A program made the position numbers and the translations under genes. Below, in pieces: positions 1 to 5,548 of a DNA stretch of 7,056 bases. The notes beneath the pieces were generated by a model. That model saw nothing but the letters and a program-made list of their open reading frames with translations, did not search any database and was not told where the DNA came from. Each line of letters begins with the position of its first letter. Position 1 is the stretch's first letter. Source of the stretch: Pseudobdellovibrionaceae bacterium (GTDB lineage Bacteria; Bdellovibrionota; Bdellovibrionia; Bdellovibrionales; Bdellovibrionaceae); the NCBI GenBank assembly GCA_014376325.1, contig JACMRP010000264.1, positions 1 to 7,056 of the forward strand, in the 5' to 3' direction.

Positions 1-698
1 ACATCTGTTTCGGTTACGGCGTGTGAATGACAAAGATCCAAGCAGAGTGCGGTCCAGTAAGTATTCTTGCTTAAACGTTGTCGTGCACGAGCACTCAAGG
101 CCTCTTCCGGAAGTAGGATTGCTAAATCTTTTACGGATCCGCAAAAAATAAAATTATTCGCCGAAAGACTTTTAGCGCCATTGATAGTGACTTGAGTCGC
201 ATTGCCTTCGCTTGCGTGAAATTTTGTCACGTAAGAGCGTGGCATAAATTCGCCTTTGAATTTATCAAATAACAATTGAGTCCAAGCGTAGGGCTCAAGC
301 TTCATATGAATATATTCGTTCGCGGTATAATAATTTAATTCTTCATAGAAGGCCGGTGGGGTTTCACCAAAACCGACGAAGGGCTTAAGGTGTCCAGAAT
401 TAAATGTGATAGGCGGAGCTTCGCTGGATTCGCCGATCACTTTTAAACCAAGAATGTTTTCTAGATATCCAAGGGCATTGTGAGCGCTTTCGGTATTAGG
501 AATAAAACGTAAGCCGTTATTTGTTGTGCCCGTTGGAAATTTAATCGGTCGGTTCATGCCGCCAGGTACATCGCCGCTTTCCAGCAATACGATGTTGTCG
601 GTGAAGCGGCTGAGTGCGGCTGCGATACTAAGTCCCGCGAGTCCTGCACCAATGATTGCGTAATCGTAGACGTGATTTTGAGATTTCTTTTGAGCCAT
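1..698 (-). CDS. FAD/NAD(P)-binding oxidoreductase, N-terminal part (3' end outside window)
   Basis: The reading frame stays open from the ATG at 698 down to base 1 (232 complete codons), so the C-terminal part lies outside the window. After about ten residues comes a classic Rossmann dinucleotide fold: strand YDYAIIGAGLAG with GxGxxG at residues 17-22, helix, then NIVLLE ending in the acidic Glu40 that normally holds the adenosine ribose, followed by a GG pair (46-47) as in amine-oxidase/phytoene-desaturase-like flavoproteins. The visible part contains no substrate-specific motif, so the reaction is unknown; a NAD(P)-binding or amine-oxidase-type flavoprotein is the safe call. No signal peptide, so cytoplasmic. 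The start is fixed by an in-frame TGA two codons upstream (704-702); no clear Shine-Dalgarno precedes it. It lies 53 bases downstream of the CFI-box gene on the same strand and may be co-transcribed with it. Confidence 0.8.
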   Translation of the reverse strand, partial: MAQKKSQNHVYDYAIIGAGLAGLSIAAALSRFTDNIVLLESGDVPGGMNRPIKFPTGTTNNGLRFIPNTESAHNALGYLENILGLKVIGESSEAPPITFNSGHLKPFVGFGETPPAFYEELNYYTANEYIHMKLEPYAWTQLLFDKFKGEFMPRSYVTKFHASEGNATQVTINGAKSLSANNFIFCGSVKDLAILLPEEALSARARQRLSKNTYWTALCLDLCHSHAVTETD

Positions 699-713
699 AC
701 ATCAAAGATCGCT

Positions 714-728
714 AAGCCTAGAGGGCTT
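714..728. repeat. Small hairpin between the CFI-box gene and the oxidoreductase gene
   Basis: Inverted repeat AAGCC (714-718) and GGCTT (724-728) around a five-base loop. On the minus strand it sits between the stop of the upstream gene and the ATG at 698. The stem is only five pairs and no T-run follows it directly, so it is at best a weak attenuator or mRNA-processing structure. It could equally be chance. Confidence 0.25.
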
Positions 729-751
729 TGCAAGTTGAAAGAACGCGAAAC

Positions 752-1582
752 TTAGCTAACGCATTTGATCAAAAGCCTCAGAGTCGCGCGGAAAGCAGGT
801 TTCGCCCAATAATGCTTATCCAGCGTGCAAGCAATGGCCGGCGAAAATTTATAGTAATATCGAATAAAAACACGTCCAAAATAAGTCGATTTTAGTTGCT
901 CATCTCTAAAGAATCTTAACTGTTGGACTTCAACCGCATAAACACTTTCGAATGCGGAGGTTGCGATAAAACAACGTGGACGACTTTCAGACGACATCTT
1001 CAAAAATTGTTTAATGACGGCCGGATTTTTTGCGGAACGCTGAAACGCTTCTGCCTTACGAATGATGTCTGGGTAGATCGGAGTGAATCTAATGAAGCTA
1101 GCAAGTTGGCGTGCGCAATTGGCCTGTCGTTCGGCGTAACGATCGCTCATGTCGTAAATACGTAGTAAATCCCAATACACGGAAGCGACTACGGTAAGTT
1201 CCGTATGCCTAGCGCTTTCTTTGAAGAGCTCGGGCTTTAGTTCACCCTTCTTGCATTCAAAAACAATTTCCATAATCTTGATGTATTTTTCGTAAGCGGC
1301 CGCGGCCTCGGTGTACATTTTCTGATTCATGAAGGCGCGCGCCTGCTTTATAAGTTGAACGCGGTTTTTCCAAAGGGATAGTCGATGCTGTTCTTTCGCG
1401 CGCTCCTGAGCCATCAGCACACCGCCGCTACTTGAAGCAATGGTGCGTTGGATCTCGGTGATACAGCCCACGCAAACCTGCGGAGGAATGCTTTCTCCGG
1501 CAGCTTGCATCTTCATAATAATTTCTGCAGGAACGGGGTGTAACTCCGTTACTTGAACACCGCAGCGGGGGCATTGAATCAT
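752..1582 (-). CDS. Zinc-ribbon protein with C-terminal CFI-box domain
   Basis: A 276-residue protein of unknown function. Seen in the sequence: an N-terminal Cys4 zinc-ribbon-like module (CPRC at 4-7, CVGC at 37-40); a charged helical middle with a TPR-like helix pair near 75-105; and a C-terminal domain starting CFIATSAF at 204. That domain continues with LRFFRD (222-227), GRVFIRYYYKFSP (236-248) and a basic hydrophobic tail. This pattern (CFIATAAYG, LRxFRD, GRxFVxxYYxxSP) matches what I know as the CFI-box-CTERM domain, found at the C-termini of many otherwise unrelated bacterial proteins and proposed to be a sorting or processing signal. No signal peptide is visible, so the protein should start in the cytoplasm. 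The start is fixed by an upstream in-frame TAA. An AGAGAGG Shine-Dalgarno lies about 12 bases upstream, rather far. The gene follows priA by 58 bases but has its own promoter. Confidence 0.85.
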   Translation of the reverse strand: MIQCPRCGVQVTELHPVPAEIIMKMQAAGESIPPQVCVGCITEIQRTIASSSGGVLMAQERAKEQHRLSLWKNRVQLIKQARAFMNQKMYTEAAAAYEKYIKIMEIVFECKKGELKPELFKESARHTELTVVASVYWDLLRIYDMSDRYAERQANCARQLASFIRFTPIYPDIIRKAEAFQRSAKNPAVIKQFLKMSSESRPRCFIATSAFESVYAVEVQQLRFFRDEQLKSTYFGRVFIRYYYKFSPAIACTLDKHYWAKPAFRATLRLLIKCVS

Positions 1583-1610
1583 AAAGTAGTGAAGCCTCTC
1601 TTAAAGATTC

Positions 1611-1638
1611 ATTCTACCGGCAAATTTTGATTTGTCCA
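1611..1638 (-). promoter_or_regulatory. Sigma70-like promoter for the CFI-box gene
   Basis: Minus-strand TGGACA (1638-1633, five of six matches to TTGACA), a 16-base spacer, then TAGAAT (1616-1611, five of six matches to TATAAT). Transcription would begin near 1604, giving a leader of about 22 bases with an AGAGAGG ribosome site before the ATG at 1582. The -35 lies only a few bases beyond the priA stop codon. The spacer includes a small AT-rich inverted repeat, CAAAT/ATTTG (1621-1634). Confidence 0.55.
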
Positions 1639-1640
1639 AC

Positions 1641-3698
1641 TTACAGTAGACTTAAAGGATCGACGTCGATCAAGATACGAATTCCGGCGGGGACCCACTC
1701 TTCGTCACCCATCGTTTGTCGGGCGAATGCATTAATCACCGATGCTTGATTGCCTTTTAGGAGCAGGTGAAATCGGAACTGATTGCGTAACTTCGCGATC
1801 GGCGCTTCTGCTGGCCCAAGAACCTCCACGGAATTGTACTGACTGAATTGGGACTTCAATGCCTGTGCACGCTTGGCCAAAAGTCGAGCCGCATCTTGAA
1901 CGACGCCTAGACGTGGTCCTTGGATACGGAAGCCGAGGAGCTTTCCGATCGGTGGATAGTTTAATTGTCCTCGAGCCACAAGTTCGTTATTCGCGAAACC
2001 TTCAAAGTCGTGATTTCTTGCGTACATAAGACTTTCGTTTTCTGGATTGAAAGTTTGTACCACAACTTCGCCGGGGCTTTCGCCTTCTTGAACGTGACGA
2101 CCAGAACGACCACTCATCTGGGTTATTAGTTGAAAACTTCTTTCGGTCGCGCGGAAGTCTGGCAAATTAAAACCGATATCCGCAAGGACAAGTCCAACTA
2201 ACTTTAATTTTGGAAAGTCTAATCCCTTTGCGATCATTTGAGTTCCGACTAGGATATCGATTTCGCCCTCTTCCATATCGGCGATCAATGTTTCTAGCTC
2301 ACTGCGGTTCTGAATTTCGTCTCGATCTGCGCGAGAGATCCGGTGCTCTGGAAATAATTTTGTTAGATCTTTTTCGAGCAGTTCCGTTCCTAACCCGATC
2401 GCTTCTAGGTGGCCCTCTTTACAATCAGGACATTTTTCTTTCATACTTTCGTGATAGTCGCAGTAGTGACAAATCAGGTGCGAATGCGCGTGCAGGGTTA
2501 AATTAATATCACAGTTGGGGCATTCACGGGTATGGCCGCAAGCGGGGCAAAGAACCATTTGCGCAACACCGCGCCGATTTAAAAATAAGGCGACTTGATC
2601 GTTACGACCAAGTGTCGCGACCATCTTTTCGTATAATAAGGGGCTTAACCAAAATGGCAGATGTGAATAGTTGGCCTTAATAATCGCTTGGGCTTCATCC
2701 GAAGACTTCTGTTCGCGAAGATCTACGACGGTCATATCGGGCAAAGCACGATTCGCGACACGATTTTTTAAATTGTGAAGATGGTAACGCCCTTCTTGCA
2801 CATTCTTCCAAGTTTCTAAACTGGGTGTTGCGGAACCAAGAACGATCGGGATGTCCGCAAGCTTCGCCAACATCACCGCGGCATCGCGGCCATTGTATTT
2901 TAATTTTTCGTCCTGTTTGTAGCTAGGTTCATGCTCTTCATCGACGATGATCATACCCAAATTTCGCATCGGGCAGAACAATGCCGATCTTGCGCCAACC
3001 AAAATGGACTTCCGCCCCTCAATAATATCCCACCACTGAGTCGTGCGTTCGCGTTCCGTTAGCTGGGAATGCAAAGCCGCGATCTTATCGCCGAAGCGTC
3101 GCGAAAAACGTTGGATCAATTGCGGAGTCAGCGAAATCTCTGGAACTAAGACGATGCCGGTTTTACCTTCAGCCAAAACTTGTTCTAACAAGTGCAGGTA
3201 TACTTCGGTTTTGCCTGATCCAGTAACGCCAAACAATAAGTGCGTAGAAAAGGTTTTGAAGTTGTTAATGCTTTCGAAAGTTTGTCGTTGTTCCGGCGTT
3301 AACTCTGGCGGCGTATCTGCCGCCATCTCTGGAATCACCGGAGCGCGCTTTGATTTTCTAAGCTTTTCTTTTTTCGCGAGCGGTGGGTAGGCAAGGGTCG
3401 CCACTTTGCCTACGGGGTGAATGTAGTAGTTCGCTAACCACTCAAGCCATTTAATAAAATGCTCAGGCAAGAGCGGGTATTCCGCGTCGGCGCCGGATAT
3501 TTTTTTGATCTCAAATTTTGTTTCACCGGCTGTTGCGGGACCAAGCAGAAGCCCTTTAATTGCGCGGTTTCCTCGGCCCAGGGGAACCGTTACCAACTGC
3601 CCACGTCTTAGCCCCGAAAATTCAGAGGTCTCGGAATAGGTCAAAGCCTCTGGAAGTGGGGCATCAACCGCCACTTTCCAAAGAGGCTGGTCCATCAT
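1641..3698 (-). CDS. priA: Primosomal protein N' (replication restart helicase PriA)
   Basis: Superfamily 2 3'-to-5' helicase that recognises stalled forks and starts reloading of the replicative helicase. The N-terminal 3'-end-binding domain covers about 1-105, with YYIHPVG at 91-97. The helicase motifs are GVTGSGKTE at 157-165 (Walker A, Lys163), DEEH at 253-256, GSAT at 288-291, GTQM at 485-488 and QMSGRSGR at 527-534. Eight zinc-binding cysteines lie at 384, 387, 393, 396, 410, 413, 423 and 426, so both zinc sites are complete. The C-terminal domain ends in IDVDPLSLL. At 685 residues it is shorter than E. coli PriA (732). The loss lies before the helicase: a lysine-rich linker of about 30 residues replaces the winged-helix domain. 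About 20 extra residues lie near 330-350. It is the last gene of the galU unit; its ATG overlaps the upstream TGA (ATGA), with GAGG five bases upstream. A second ATG directly follows and is an equally possible start. Confidence 0.97.
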   Translation of the reverse strand: MMDQPLWKVAVDAPLPEALTYSETSEFSGLRRGQLVTVPLGRGNRAIKGLLLGPATAGETKFEIKKISGADAEYPLLPEHFIKWLEWLANYYIHPVGKVATLAYPPLAKKEKLRKSKRAPVIPEMAADTPPELTPEQRQTFESINNFKTFSTHLLFGVTGSGKTEVYLHLLEQVLAEGKTGIVLVPEISLTPQLIQRFSRRFGDKIAALHSQLTERERTTQWWDIIEGRKSILVGARSALFCPMRNLGMIIVDEEHEPSYKQDEKLKYNGRDAAVMLAKLADIPIVLGSATPSLETWKNVQEGRYHLHNLKNRVANRALPDMTVVDLREQKSSDEAQAIIKANYSHLPFWLSPLLYEKMVATLGRNDQVALFLNRRGVAQMVLCPACGHTRECPNCDINLTLHAHSHLICHYCDYHESMKEKCPDCKEGHLEAIGLGTELLEKDLTKLFPEHRISRADRDEIQNRSELETLIADMEEGEIDILVGTQMIAKGLDFPKLKLVGLVLADIGFNLPDFRATERSFQLITQMSGRSGRHVQEGESPGEVVVQTFNPENESLMYARNHDFEGFANNELVARGQLNYPPIGKLLGFRIQGPRLGVVQDAARLLAKRAQALKSQFSQYNSVEVLGPAEAPIAKLRNQFRFHLLLKGNQASVINAFARQTMGDEEWVPAGIRILIDVDPLSLL

Positions 3699-4528
3699 CG
3701 AAACCTCGAATAGAAATCAAGGACAACGTCTTTTGCGGCTTGAGTGTTCAATGCTTCAAGTTTGATTGGCGAATCCAGCGATGAAGGTTGAAATTGCGCC
3801 GCGGTCACGTTCGGACGTGAAGTAACGCCAATCAGCCGGATAGTGACGGTGTTCTGACCCCAACGGACCGTTCGGACTTTAGGAAAGTTTAACCCGCGTG
3901 CGTAAGCGTTGTAATTCTCAGCGGTCACTTCAACCTGGCTTGGTAAACGCAATTTACGAATTAAAAATTGATCTTGCTCGATCCAGAGCCCCGGATTCGG
4001 ATTAGCATCGACCGCAGATGGCAAACCATACGCGTAATTCGTCGTGCCCCCGGTGCGGGACAATCTGACGAAGTCTTCCGGCTCATATTTTATCAGATCC
4101 ACAGTTTTTGGCAGAACCTTTTTTCCTAGTGCGTTCGCCGGCAATATTTTTAGCTGCATCATCGCGGTCGCTAGATGCTCCGTTGTGCGAAAATGAAAAT
4201 ACTTTTCCAAAAAATCTTCGTTCATGCGTTTGCTTTCGCGTCCGGCACCCAAGTTCCAACGAAGTCCGCCAGCGTAAACGTATTGCATTTTAAATTGGTC
4301 TTTAAGATCTTTCGTTCCGGTGACGGTTAATCGCATCGAATGATCGTTCTCTACTAGCCAAGTTTCTTTTACGAAAAAAGAATCTTGTGCGCTGGTGAAT
4401 TGCACTTCTTGCTCGATCGCGTAAATGCCGGAGCCAGCGTTTTCAGAGGTTCTTTGCAGAATCATTCGCGTAGGTGGAATGTAAGCAAAGGCAGCAGTAA
4501 GCAAAAGGGCAAAAAGATTTATCATCAC
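3695..4528 (-). CDS. Exported protein of unknown function between galU and priA
   Basis: A 277-residue protein I do not recognise. The N-terminus has a hydrophobic stretch (about 3-15) ending in AFA before YIPPT, which looks like a signal peptide with cleavage after residue 15. It has no Lys or Arg in the n-region and no lipobox cysteine, so periplasmic location is likely but not certain. The mature part has many alternating strand-like segments (for example EQEVQF, KETWLVEN, MRLTVTG, MQYVYAGGLRWNL, PSQVEVTAEN, TVTIRLIGV) and no cysteine. A LolA/LolB-like or other beta-rich periplasmic fold is possible but unproven. Start choice: GTG at 4528 gives a GTGA overlap with the galU stop; the next codon is ATG (4525), sharing one base with the galU TGA, and is at least as likely (276 residues). 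It overlaps priA by four bases downstream, so its translation is probably coupled to both neighbours. Confidence 0.85.
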   Translation of the reverse strand: MMINLFALLLTAAFAYIPPTRMILQRTSENAGSGIYAIEQEVQFTSAQDSFFVKETWLVENDHSMRLTVTGTKDLKDQFKMQYVYAGGLRWNLGAGRESKRMNEDFLEKYFHFRTTEHLATAMMQLKILPANALGKKVLPKTVDLIKYEPEDFVRLSRTGGTTNYAYGLPSAVDANPNPGLWIEQDQFLIRKLRLPSQVEVTAENYNAYARGLNFPKVRTVRWGQNTVTIRLIGVTSRPNVTAAQFQPSSLDSPIKLEALNTQAAKDVVLDFYSRFR

Positions 4529-5421
4529 AATGATCCGTTCTTCAATTTTTGAGCTAGATCTAGGATATATTCTCTGAGGCCGCCTTGCAATTCTGCATTG
4601 CGAAGCCCCAACTCAATATTTGCCTGCAAGTAGCCTAATTTATCGCCCGCATCGAAACGTTGTGCATTAAAAGTCATCGCGTTAAGACCTTTTTGCTCGC
4701 AAAGGATCTTCATGCTGTCGGTTAATTGAATTTCGCCGTTCAGGGAAGGTTTTGCAGACTTAAGAATCTCCATTATTTCGCCGTCGAAAACGTAACGACC
4801 CGGAAGCGCCCAACGGCTATTTGTTTCCGACGGTTTCGGTTTTTCTATTAAAGAGTTCACCTTAAAAAATCCGGGACTTTTTTCGGTCACTTCCGCAATG
4901 CCGTACTTTGAAACTTCTTTTTCTAAAACTTGCATGATCGCGATTGTGGATGTTTCAGTTTCGTTGAACGAATTTACCAACTGCGCGGTGACATTAGGTT
5001 CGCCGTTAAATCCCATCGTGATTTCATCGCCGAGTAAAACCGCGAAGGGCTCTTTGCCGACGATGGGCAATCCGCTTAAAACCGCGTGGCCTAGACCGAG
5101 CGCGTGTTTCTGACGAATGCTGATGATGTTTGCCATATCGCGAATGTGCGCGAGACGCTCGAGCAAATGACTTTTACCGTCTTTCGCAAGGCGGTCTTCA
5201 AGTTCGTAAGACGTATCGAAAAAATCTTCGATCGCATGTTTGCCACGACCCGCGATCAATACGATGTCTTCGATACCGGCCTTAACCGCTTCTTCGACGA
5301 CGTAAAATATAATCGGAGCATCTACGATGGTCAGCATTTCTTTGGGAACGGTCTTCGTGGCCGGAAGAAATCTGGTACCTAAACCCGCTGCTGGAATGAT
5401 TGCTTTTTTTACTTTAGACAT
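4525..5421 (-). CDS. galU: UTP--glucose-1-phosphate uridylyltransferase
   Basis: Makes UDP-glucose and pyrophosphate from UTP and glucose 1-phosphate in the cytoplasm, feeding lipopolysaccharide, capsule and other glycan synthesis. The nucleotidyltransferase signature GLGTRFLPATKTVPKEM is at 13-29, with KKAIIPAA before it. The metal-binding segment is LLGDE (129-133, Asp132), EKP is at 193-195, GEIQLTD at 229-235, and FDAGDKLGYLQA (256-267) matches the family's sugar-phosphate region. Its 298 residues are normal for bacterial GalU. ATG at 5421 places the family's conserved N-terminus correctly. The ribosome site is poor: an AGG lies only two bases from the ATG. It is the first gene of the galU, unknown, priA unit and is divergent from the lipoprotein gene across 127 bases. 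Confidence 0.96.
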   Translation of the reverse strand: MSKVKKAIIPAAGLGTRFLPATKTVPKEMLTIVDAPIIFYVVEEAVKAGIEDIVLIAGRGKHAIEDFFDTSYELEDRLAKDGKSHLLERLAHIRDMANIISIRQKHALGLGHAVLSGLPIVGKEPFAVLLGDEITMGFNGEPNVTAQLVNSFNETETSTIAIMQVLEKEVSKYGIAEVTEKSPGFFKVNSLIEKPKPSETNSRWALPGRYVFDGEIMEILKSAKPSLNGEIQLTDSMKILCEQKGLNAMTFNAQRFDAGDKLGYLQANIELGLRNAELQGGLREYILDLAQKLKNGSL

Positions 5422-5445
5422 AGCCTAATAGATTGCAGACGTTTC

Positions 5446-5451
5446 ATTCTA
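5446..5451 (-). promoter_or_regulatory. Possible -10 element for the galU operon
   Basis: Minus-strand TAGAAT (5451-5446) matches TATAAT at five of six bases and is followed by GAA, as in the CFI-box gene promoter. No convincing -35 lies 16-18 bases upstream; the inverted repeat GTCCAG/CTGGAC occupies that area, so activator help or a different sigma factor is possible. The leader would be about 18 bases long. Confidence 0.4.
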
Positions 5452-5465
5452 AGACAAGTCCTAAA

Positions 5466-5486
5466 GTCCAGTGTGTCATCCTGGAC
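5466..5486. promoter_or_regulatory. Inverted repeat in the galU/lipoprotein divergent region, possible operator
   Basis: GTCCAG (5466-5471) and CTGGAC (5481-5486) form a perfect six-base inverted repeat with a nine-base spacer. The spacing between half-site centres (15 bases) is loosely compatible with a dimeric regulator. It sits in the -20 to -40 region of the proposed galU promoter and upstream of the lipoprotein gene. No protein is identified as its binder. Confidence 0.35.
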
Positions 5487-5498
5487 AGTGCCTGTTTT

Positions 5499-5528
5499 TA
5501 GACAAAGTTTAAGACGGATTGTGTTAAT
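5499..5528 (+). promoter_or_regulatory. Possible promoter for the lipoprotein gene
   Basis: TAGACA (5499-5504, five of six matches to TTGACA), an 18-base spacer, then GTTAAT (5523-5528, four of six matches to TATAAT). This predicts a short leader of about 14 bases, just enough to hold the strong GGGGG Shine-Dalgarno at 5537-5541, seven bases before the ATG at 5549. An overlapping TG-T-TAATCT (5522-5530) could act as an extended -10 instead. Weak evidence overall. Confidence 0.35.
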
Positions 5529-5548
5529 CTCAAAATGGGGGAATTGCT

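Noticed and set aside
81..90. Ten-base palindrome TCGTGCACGA
   Set aside because: It lies inside the oxidoreductase coding sequence and does not extend; palindromes of this length occur by chance in a window of this size.
714..728. Hairpin as a terminator of the CFI-box transcript
   Set aside because: The stem is only five pairs and lacks a T-run; listed only as a weak repeat, not as a terminator.
923..1165. Plus-strand open frame of 80 codons
   Set aside because: It lies wholly antisense to the CFI-box gene, whose conserved motifs prove the minus strand is coding.
2210..3390. Plus-strand open frames at 2210-2506 and 3043-3390
   Set aside because: Both are antisense to conserved helicase regions of priA and show no recognisable domain.
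4898..5382. Plus-strand open frames at 4898-5113 and 5104-5382
   Set aside because: Antisense to galU, with no independent evidence of coding.
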